DNA of 64,000 nt from positions 639,232 through 703,231 of the forward strand of contig NW_019776013.1 in NCBI RefSeq assembly GCF_001039355.2, written 5' to 3'. The notes beneath the pieces are model-generated. The model was not told the origin of the DNA and did no database searches. It saw nothing but the letters and a program-made list of their open reading frames with translations. Of the stretch, positions 57,901-64,000 are shown piece after piece. The position numbers were made by a program, and so were the translations under genes. Positions within the stretch are counted from its first letter, which is position 1; every line of letters starts with the position of its first letter. This DNA comes from Lingula anatina (Eukaryota > Brachiopoda > Lingulata > Lingulida > Lingulidae).

Positions 57901-60900
57901 CGGTACAGCAAACAGGGAATCCTTTAGTGGTGTCCAGCCAAACAAGATGCCTACGAAGCTGACATTTGCTTATGTGTTCCAGCATTCACATGTAGCTATC
58001 AAATATGTGTGCATATATTTGATTGCACACATACTTAGTAGCTAGATGGGGGTACTGCCTATATCTCCATGGTAGCCTGTTGAGTTGTTGTCAGTAAACA
58101 CTAGATGGAGTTACTGTACTAGTATATTTCTCCATGGTATCATGTTAATTTGTTGTCGGTTAATGCTATTTGAATTACTTATAACGCAACACTGTATATG
58201 TAAAATATATTTGAAAACTTGAGAGCTGCTATAGAACCTTTGTAGTTTACCTGGACATGGAAGTGGTAAATTTGTATAAAGGCATAAAAACTAGCCAAGC
58301 TGACCTTGTTGGAAACATGGGAAGATGAGAACTTAAGTGATGGTAGTTCACCGAGAATGTACAGTTTGACATTGTAAAAACTTGTAAAACAACACCATGA
58401 ATCATTTACACTGTGGGTATACTGCTGGAAAGCAATTCCAATTGCTTAAATGGCAACCTGCGGAACATGAGTCCACATCAAAGGGTCTTGATTCTTACAA
58501 GCTCCTTTCACTCAATTGAAGAAAACTACTTTGAGGGCAAGGCACACATTTCCACCAAATCAACATCAGCCAGTATTCACTGTCAGCAAGACCGGTTTCC
58601 AAAGCAACCTTGGATATTTTATACACGACCAGTTTACCTCGAACTTATAGAAGATATTTTGAGGACAAGGCATAGAATCGGGTTGTGGTCACAGTTTGTA
58701 CAGACCAATGAAATAAAAGGGAAATAATAAGCTTGCTGATAATAAAATGTGAACAGACTAAAGAAAAGGAGGTAAATCAGAAGTTGGCTGATTCTGTAAA
58801 AAAAAAACAGTAGCAGGATTCACTTTTTTCTGGGCATTTCTGACATGATTGAGGCCATTTGACTATAATTCAAACACCTGTTGCCTTTCATAGACCACGG
58901 GAAGTAATGGAAAATCCAGGAAATCCCAATCACGGAAATGGGTAGTATTACAAATTGCTGCTAACAATATCCAGGAACTGGAAGCAAAACTAATGTTAAA
59001 CAAGACTCGAGACAGGAAGTCCAATGACCAGGAGTGCAGTTGACTTGATGACCTTAAATGTGTTGGCTGATGAAATACTTATAAACCTTGATTTTGTTTG
59101 TAAATTATTATTATTGACCAATTTGACCAGTGATATTAATTGATTTGAATGAGAAACGCGGAAAGTTGCAAAATATTAACTCCAGTACCATTGCACATTG
59201 TAAATCTAATTGAGTGGGAAGTATGAGTTGATGTGTTAAACATATAAGTTAAAACAATTTGATTCAATTTAGACTAACATGACATATTTGGGTAAAAGGT
59301 TTTAAGAAGTGTTTTTTCCATCATGTATTCCTTTCTTGAGTAAAAGTGGCATTTAATTTGATTAAAGTGCAGCATGCGTATCATCTAGCATGCATATCAG
59401 GATAAACCTATTAAAAGTTTTGAAATATCAAACTTTCACAGCAGACCTCAAGGTTTTTATTTTAACCAATTTCTGCTTAAATCATCAATTAATAATGATA
59501 ATGGTAACCCAGGCCAGTCACTGTCATCCAATGAATTATATTATTCAAAATATCCCTCAATAGGCCCTTTCATGACTCAATATAACCCTTGTAAAATGTT
59601 TTTAAAAAGATATGACACTTTTACAGCAATACTCAATATTCTGCTCCCAAGGGCAGTCCAGTCATTCTTGTCTCTATATTGGCTCAGCATTTTCATTTTT
59701 GAGATAAAATGGCCAGCCTTGGTTGTTCAGATGTGTCTGAACATAATATCCTGTATCACATTCTTCACAATAATCTTAATGTGGCCATTAACTTCTCAAA
59801 AACTCCCTGGCAGTGCAGTAACATGTGTTATTTCATTGCGACTCTGGGCCTTGTACACAATCCTTTGCAACTCTAGGTCACGCAATCCAGAAACACACGC
59901 AACGGGTCATTAGGTGTTTGGCATGATAGGTGATTATGGACTCATTCATCTGAGTTCATTGACAAGCTGCATGTACTAACCTAGACACTATGGTATTTTG
60001 CAGTATTTTAAACACAAGGTCTGTTCCCATTCATTCATTCATTCCTGTTTGTGTGAAGGAGTTAAATGGAAATTTCTCACAGATACCGTTACAAAGTTTT
60101 ATTTATTTATTTGAAATTGTAGAAAAAACTACTGCAACTGTTTTCATTTGCACAAGGAACCTTTCTTCACTTGGAACAGCTGGCAGCTGTTGTACAAGAT
60201 TTGATATACTATTTGGGAAAGCTCGAAACCCCTATCTTGAAGGGATGTAATACCCCCTGAAACAAAAGACGAGACCACTGCAAGGAATGTCATATCCCAG
60301 GTCTAGCTTGAGGCCACTGAGCAAGGAATTTCATGTCCTTTGCAAGCCAACCTATAAGGAATGTTATACCTCATGGAAATCGTGAACTGAACATGCAAAG
60401 AATGTTATATACCCCTTGGTGTAGCATGTAGCAGTGGGGAAAGGAATGTTATACCCCTTGGTGTAGCATGCAGCAGTTGTGTAAATAATGTTATACCCCT
60501 TGGTGTAGCATGAAGCAGTGGTGTAAGGAATGTTATACCCCTTGGTGTAGCATAAAACAATGGTATAAGGAATGTTATACCCCTTGGTGTAACATGAAGC
60601 AGTGGTGTAAGGAATGTTATACCTCTTGGTGTAGCATGAAACAATTGTGTAAGGAATGTTATGTCCCTTGGTAATCCTGAAGCCAAAGTGCAAGGAATGT
60701 CATATCTCTTGGAAAGTCTGAACCAGATGTGCAAGGAACGTTATATCTCTTGGAAAGCCTGAAGGCAATGTGCAAAGCATGTTATATCGCTTGGAAAGCC
60801 TGAAGCCAATGAGCAACAAATGTTTCATTCCTTGAAAAACTGCAGTCACTGTACGTCTAAACAAAGAGAGGTGTCTCTCTTACTATAAAAAAGGTGCAAT

Positions 60901-61634
60901 ATTTAATATCAGTAGATAGCTACTTATTTATTTAGGGTCACAGTAGATACAAATGGTAGTTTTAAAGTTTAGACCAGCTTTAGCCTGAAGTTCTTTTGTG
61001 AAATGGTCAGGGCCCAGTGCTACTTGACTGAACACTGGCATGTCAGTATTTATTTAAGGAACCAATTTATAAATGTTATTTATGGCACAAAACTGTTCTG
61101 TAGTGCTGAAGAGAATGGGAATTTTATTGAAAATTTACAAAATGTATTTAACATGTTCATTTTAGATAAGTGATGAAAATTTCCTTCCAGACGGATTCCC
61201 AGAGGATTTCTCAGTCCTCTTGACAATACGCCCAAAACAGGGAAACCGTGGTTATTTATTCACAATATACAGTGGCAGAACAGCCCATGAAACATTGGCA
61301 GTCCAGATGGGTGAAGACCCCAAGTTTGTATATGAGGATAGCACTGGAACCCCGGGAGAGAAAAATTCACCAGTATTCAAAGGAGTCAATTTTTCTGATG
61401 GAAAGTAAGTTATTGGAAAGATTGCAGGTATCTTTTTATCTTATGATGGCATATTTTGAAATGTAGAATGAATGATAGAAAAGGATTGATTTTTTATACC
61501 TTTACTGTTTTCTTCGCAAGGGGAAGGGGCATGCATTTAAATCTGTAGTCAGAAATTAATTCAAGAAAATTACAAAAATTGAAGTTTAAACTGGAAATCC
61601 TAAACAGAAGTGCCTGAATATAACCTTAATAACC

Positions 61635-61690
<56 letters not shown>

Positions 61691-63425
61691 TAAGGGCTCC
61701 TTTCCAATCAATTATTCTGCCATTTTTCAGGTGGCACAGGATAGCCTACAGTGTAAAAGGAGACTCGGTTACGCTATACATGGACTGTAATCTTATAGAA
61801 ACCAAAAAACTAAACAGGTCAATTCCGGCAAATGTGGACAACGAAGGTGTCATTTTCATTGGACGGCAACTTATGGAAATGGAAGATGTGACATTTGAGG
61901 TGAGTAGTACTACCATACCTTGTGTCTTAGTTATGCTTATTATTCTGTTATTGGTGGGCAGTGGGTACTGCCATTGTCTGTAAAGTCACCGTTTTCCAGT
62001 TACTGAGTATATAACATAAATGATAGAATTCTTCACGTGATTTCTCTATATTTTCCTTTTCCATTTGGCCAGCTTTCTTTCTCTTAGAAGTTGTAATCAG
62101 AAAAAATTGTAAGCTCTAAATTTTGTGTATAATATGTTTGAAATAAAACTTTTAAAGCTTGAATGTGAAACCCTGTTTTTAAACTTGTCTTTTTGGTAAT
62201 GATTTAAAATTCAATGAAATGTTTTTATATGAATGACAAAACCAAAAAATAAAAAATTGAGGACATTTAAACTTCAGGTCATATAAACTGACAGAAATTT
62301 TATTCATGCAAAGTGCATTCTATTGTTCTGTTTTTGTAGGGCGATGTCCAGGATCTCATCATCATTAACGATCCCCAGGCAGCCTATGAGCATTGTGAGA
62401 TCTACACTCCTGAATGTACAGAAGACTTCTTTGGATATGTGAAAAAAGAATATGACGACACTTACTCTGTTGGAGAGTCAAAAAATAATGACTCATATTA
62501 CTCATCTGTAAGTTAATAATAATAATGATGATGATGATGATGATGATGATAACAAGAACATAATCCGTTTAGAGTTAAAAATCCACAAAGTGTACAGTGA
62601 CACTACTCATAAGGTCTCATATTTCTCTTAGCATGTGTGTGTATGTGAACTGTGATCATTACTTTGATTTATGTATACATTATATTTATATATATATATG
62701 AAGAGATGAAACTCCCCAACTTATCCCTATTTATCTGTAAATCCAGATATTTGTATTTATGCCCCCTAAACTCTGCTACATGGGGCTGTGCACCTTTGGC
62801 TGCTTGCATTTTCAGGATTTTTACATCTCTGAATTAATATTGAAAACAATAAGCAAGCTGACAAATGTCCATTGTTATTTGATTTCAGTATGATCTGGAT
62901 GAGGATGTGGCGGGGTCCTATGGGTCTGGGGAGTTGGCTGCTGGCACGGGAGACTTGGAACCAACCTATGGTGTCGGAGCAGGTGTTTATGGCCCTGATG
63001 GAGGTTATGGATCAATATCTGTAAGACACTCACTTCCAATATCTCATATTCCATATATTTTTTAATAGCAGTAAAGCAAGGCTTTTGACAGTTCTATTTT
63101 CCATACTTTTACCAATACTTGTTATTCAAAAGTTTTGACATTTCTTTATATTTTTTCTTAAGATCATATGCATGCAGTCAATAATTATAAATAAAAAACA
63201 TGAGAAATTCTGACTTTTGTGATACCAAGCAGTATAAATAACAGTATATACAGAGATGTAGTTTATTGTCAGTAAAAATTAAACAATAGGTTCAAGTATA
63301 GGTAAACCTATATTGTTCTTTCCTGTCAGGGTGCCTATGGCTATGCAGGACCCCCAGGGCCACCAGGACCACCTGGGTATACAGGACCAAAGGGAGAAGC
63401 TGTATGTAATCCTATAGTTGTGCTG

Positions 63426-63472
<47 letters not shown>

Positions 63473-63966
63473 TTCTTAAAAGTACAAAAAAGAGATTCTC
63501 CTTTCATACACATGTTATTTATTAAGTAATTTAAACATTGCATTACAATTGGGTTAATTACTATGTTTGGTGTAAAGTTTTTTGTAGCTATATAGATATG
63601 TTTTGAAATTTTTACACTAGATTTGTTATTGATATGGCTGTAGTGCTGGCTATTGTGGATGGTACTTAATTCTGAGCATGCCACATGTGATAGTTAGTGC
63701 CCCAGTTGGGAAGTGAGATCATTTAGGGATTAAACAGATTCTTTAAGGCCAGGGATAAATTGTAAATCACTTTTGTAAGAAATCAAGCTATAAAACGTAG
63801 CCGTAACCCTTTTTTGAAATGAAAATTGTAACACAAAATAATTGTTCTTTTTTTTTCATAATATTTTTTCATGGCTGGTTTTATATTTTAGGGTTATCCT
63901 GGCCGTGATGGCATTCCAGGAGCTAATGGATTACCAGGTCCTCCAGGTCATGTGTTCATCATTCCT
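30003..63966 (+). CDS. Clade B (type V/XI-like) fibrillar collagen alpha chain, 5' part of gene
   Basis: Precursor of an extracellular fibrillar collagen chain. Joined exons: 30003-30102, 54520-54702 (or 57171-57353), 61191-61404, 61731-61899, 62340-62507, 62889-63020, 63330-63401, 63892-63966. All junctions are GT-AG and in phase, giving 371 residues before the window ends. In order: signal peptide (about 1-26); TSPN (thrombospondin N-terminal-like/laminin-G-fold) domain, about 35-245, with its four cysteines in SGFCDSRG, YMDCN and HCEIYTPEC; a short variable region rich in Asp/Tyr/Ser/Gly (about 250-322); then Gly-X-Y triplets (GPPGPPGPPGYTGPKGEA, GRDGIPGANGLPGPPG) and the break HVFIIP, where vertebrate alpha1(V)/(XI) chains have a similar hydrophobic break after GLPGPPG. 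FPEDFS, SDGKWHRIA and the cysteine pattern match COL5A1/COL11A1 rather than clade A (VWC) or clade C chains. The main helix and C-propeptide lie beyond the window. Confidence 0.93.
34788..34820. repeat. (GATA)n microsatellite
   Basis: Tandem GATA run with one AAAG interruption near its end. Confidence 0.9.
35270..35400. mobile_element. Foldback MITE, TAAGG family
   Basis: 131 bp with perfectly placed ends TAAGGCCGCATTCA and, inverted, TAAGGGCACATTCA. The interior AAATATGGCCCACCCACTTG relates it to 23857-24052. It sits 33 bp from a second foldback element. Confidence 0.75.
35434..35756. mobile_element. Long foldback element (arms about 150 bp)
   Basis: Begins AGGCATCGTTCACAT and ends ATGTGAACGATGCCT. 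The arms pair over about 150 bp each, through ATTGGCGGTATCTAGTGATC, CGGTCTGTGCCCTGAATA and GTAATTAACTAGCAG, leaving only a short loop near 35590. RNA from this intron would fold into one long hairpin. No coding capacity. Confidence 0.85.
44820..44890. repeat. (CA)n microsatellite ending at an assembly gap
   Basis: CA run directly abutting 23 N at 44891-44913, then an A run. The array length is unresolved. Confidence 0.95.
44891..44913. other. Assembly gap (23 N)
   Basis: Run of N between a (CA)n array and a poly(A) run. The gap size is probably nominal. Confidence 0.98.
45452..45654. mobile_element. Foldback MITE with GATCGATC arms (copy 2)
   Basis: Left end TAAGGGCCCATTCCCATAGA; right end, inverted, TTAGACCCTATTCCCAGAGA. 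The left half (TTTTAGATCGATCTATCCCC) and the centre are nearly identical to 24650-24866, with a small central deletion. Confidence 0.8.
46162..46403. mobile_element. Foldback MITE, TAAGGCT type
   Basis: Ends TAAGGCTGTGTTCAGATT and, inverted, TAAGGCTATGTTCAGATA, each followed by AAAA. Imperfect subterminal repeats (GGGATTCTTGCTGG against TCAGCAAGGATTCTT) extend the pairing. No ORF. Confidence 0.75.
50661..50698. repeat. (CTT)n plus poly(A)
   Basis: Short CTT run followed by a run of 21 A in collagen intron 1. Confidence 0.9.
51478..51722. mobile_element. Foldback element related to the GATCGATC family
   Basis: The arms share GGATCTATCTC...GGGGATTCTTGCTAAATTG with, inverted, AGATCGATCTAACAGGATC...CCTGCTAAATTG. 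A second inverted pair is TCTGTCACACCTACTGAAGC with TCTGGCACACCAACTGAAGC. The ends are less well preserved than in the other copies. Confidence 0.65.
52582..54905 (+). repeat. Duplicated segment, copy A (contains collagen exon 2a)
   Basis: Matches 55073-57528 almost base for base, including intron sequence on both sides of the exon. Differences are scattered substitutions and small indels, such as a 25-bp stretch near 54835-54860 found only here. At its right edge copy A runs into a short transposon-like sequence that ends at the N at 55072. Confidence 0.95.
54520..54702 (+). CDS. Collagen TSPN exon, copy A
   Basis: Encodes AVDLLTAVNLDMESSFGLPL through SQLSVTTNQVFP, residues 35-94, the first part of the TSPN domain, with Cys in SGFCDSRG. 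It is 183 bp and phase 1-1, so one, the other or both copies could be spliced without a frameshift. It differs from copy B by one silent base (GAT against GAC in LPDRAY). Confidence 0.9.
54906..55071. mobile_element. Truncated transposon-like sequence at the assembly join
   Basis: Starts with a near-perfect palindrome (TGTACAGACACA ... TGTGTCTGTACA, 54907-54932), then a GTCGCC-type repeat (54953-54985), and stops at the N. It is absent from the matching place in copy B (57529 onward), as expected of an insertion present in one allele. Confidence 0.5.
55072..55072. other. Assembly gap marker (single N)
   Basis: One N between the truncated repeat and the first base of copy B of the duplicated segment. 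Most simply a contig join. Confidence 0.9.
55073..57528 (+). repeat. Duplicated segment, copy B (contains collagen exon 2b)
   Basis: Second copy of 52582-54905, beginning at the base immediately after the N. Compared with copy A it has an AT-rich insertion of roughly 140 bp (about 56910-57055, starting with a TAA run) and lacks the transposon-like sequence at the right end. Confidence 0.95.
57171..57353 (+). CDS. Collagen TSPN exon, copy B
   Basis: Encodes the same 60 residues as 54520-54702, with the same splice sites and phase. It is probably the other allele of the same exon, placed in tandem by assembly. If real, it would allow a doubled or alternatively chosen TSPN exon. Confidence 0.75.
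57529..61190 (+). other. Collagen intron before exon 3
   Basis: Intron of about 3.7 kb. The minisatellite at 60242-60835 is its only structured feature. Short reading frames at 58413-58727 and 59572-59913 have no recognisable similarity. Confidence 0.7.
60242..60835. repeat. Minisatellite, 41-42 bp x about 15
   Basis: Repeats of a unit with core AAGGAATGTTATACCCCTTG. Unit starts are at about 60284, 60443, 60486, 60527, 60569, 60611, 60653 and 60695, plus more diverged units on both sides. The central units are exactly 42 bp, which keeps two frames open on the minus strand by arithmetic alone. Confidence 0.92.
61191..61404 (+). CDS. Collagen exon 3 (TSPN domain)
   Basis: Encodes GFPEDFSVLLTIRPKQGNRG through SPVFKGVNFSDG, residues 96-165, with split codons at both ends. 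FPEDFS, FLYED-like FVYEDSTGTPG and GVNFSDGK follow the clade B TSPN pattern closely. The acceptor is CTTCCAG and the donor GTAAGT. Confidence 0.96.
61635..61687. repeat. (TAA)n microsatellite
   Basis: TAA run between collagen exons 3 and 4. Confidence 0.95.
61731..61899 (+). CDS. Collagen exon 4 (TSPN domain)
   Basis: Encodes WHRIAYSVKGDSVTLYMDCN through FIGRQLMEMEDVTFE, residues 167-222. It contains the WHRIA...V.L..DC core of the domain and the third beta-rich segment with IFIG. The acceptor is TTTCAG and the donor GTGAGT. Confidence 0.96.
62340..62507 (+). CDS. Collagen exon 5 (end of TSPN, start of variable region)
   Basis: Encodes GDVQDLIIINDPQAAYEHCE then IYTPEC and an acidic Tyr/Ser-rich tail ending NNDSYYSS, residues 223-278. 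GD.Q.L.....AAY..CE.Y.P.C closes the TSPN domain with its last disulfide pair. Tyrosines next to Asp/Glu could be sulfated, as in vertebrate type V chains (inference). Confidence 0.95.
62514..62551. repeat. (AAT)n(GAT)n microsatellite
   Basis: Trinucleotide run a few bases after the donor of collagen exon 5. Confidence 0.9.
62889..63020 (+). CDS. Collagen exon 6 (variable region)
   Basis: Encodes YDLDEDVAGSYGSGELAAGT then a Gly/Tyr-rich stretch ending DGGYGSIS, residues 279-322. It is low in complexity and not collagenous. It takes the place of the much longer acidic variable region of vertebrate alpha1(V)/alpha1(XI). Phase 0 at both ends, so it could be skipped without a frameshift. Confidence 0.92.
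63330..63401 (+). CDS. Collagen exon 7 (first Gly-X-Y triplets)
   Basis: Encodes GAYGYAGPPGPPGPPGYTGP then KGEA, residues 323-346, continuous G-X-Y triplets starting the minor helix. 72 bp in phase 0, a multiple of 9. The acceptor is TGTCAG and the donor GTATGT. Confidence 0.93.
63427..63474. repeat. (ATTT)n microsatellite
   Basis: Tetranucleotide run right after collagen exon 7. Confidence 0.95.
63892..63966 (+). CDS. Collagen exon 8 (Gly-X-Y and helix interruption)
   Basis: Encodes GYPGRDGIPGANGLPGPPGH then VFIIP, residues 347-371. The triplets stop at PPGHVFIIP, which corresponds to the hydrophobic break after GLPGPPG in vertebrate alpha1(V)/(XI) chains. This is the last exon in the window; the GTAAGT donor shows that the gene continues. 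Confidence 0.93.
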
Positions 63967-64000
63967 GTAAGTACATGATTATTTTTTCTCTCAGTAAAGG

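Noticed and set aside
58413-58727. 104-codon plus-strand ORF between collagen exons
   Set aside because: No recognisable domain, and another frame is also open nearby. Collagen exons join in phase without it.
59572-59913. 113-codon hydrophobic plus-strand ORF
   Set aside because: Ile/Leu/Phe-rich composition expected from T-rich sequence. No conserved motif.
60242-60835. CRISPR-like regular repeat spacing
   Set aside because: Units are contiguous with no unique spacers and lie in a eukaryotic intron; it is a minisatellite.

Overview
The window is nuclear DNA from an invertebrate animal. It is AT-rich, with long spliced introns, GT-AG splice sites, many (CA)n and other microsatellites, and small foldback transposons. 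Two conserved animal genes can be read exon by exon. The Zn-type delta-aminolevulinate dehydratase and the clade B (type V/XI-like) fibrillar collagen fit a non-vertebrate deuterostome (hemichordate, echinoderm, lancelet) or a lophotrochozoan. The sequence alone does not decide which. The runs of N at 44891-44913 and 55072 show that this is a draft scaffold.

Layout. (1) 615-19718, minus strand: a complete nine-exon ALAD gene for heme synthesis, 340 codons, with an intact zinc site and both Schiff-base lysines. (2) Nested in the 10.5 kb first intron of ALAD, same strand: a candidate small intronless gene (11372-11656, 94 codons). It has a TATA box, a dense cluster of CAGGT E-box cores upstream, and a poly(A) signal plus a histone-like stem-loop downstream. 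I do not recognise the protein. (3) About 19.4-20.9 kb: a CpG-bearing zone between the two divergent genes. It holds a perfect CRE and a candidate non-coding first exon on the plus strand. (4) 20.9-29.5 kb: no recognisable gene; foldback elements and simple repeats. (5) About 29.5 kb to the right edge, plus strand: the 5' part of a clade B fibrillar collagen gene, with a signal-peptide exon, a 24 kb first intron, TSPN-domain exons, a short acidic/Tyr/Gly-rich variable region and the first Gly-X-Y exons. The gene runs off the window.

Main caution: the first TSPN exon is present twice (54520-54702 and 57171-57353) inside a duplicated segment of about 2.3-2.5 kb. The second copy begins at the base right after the single N at 55072, and the exons differ by one silent base. 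This looks like two alleles joined in tandem by the assembler rather than a real exon duplication.

The rest is intron and intergenic sequence with at least nine short inverted-repeat elements (two hAT-like, seven with TAAGG-type or related ends), two minisatellites (48 bp x 4; 41-42 bp x about 15) and a G-quadruplex-prone tract.
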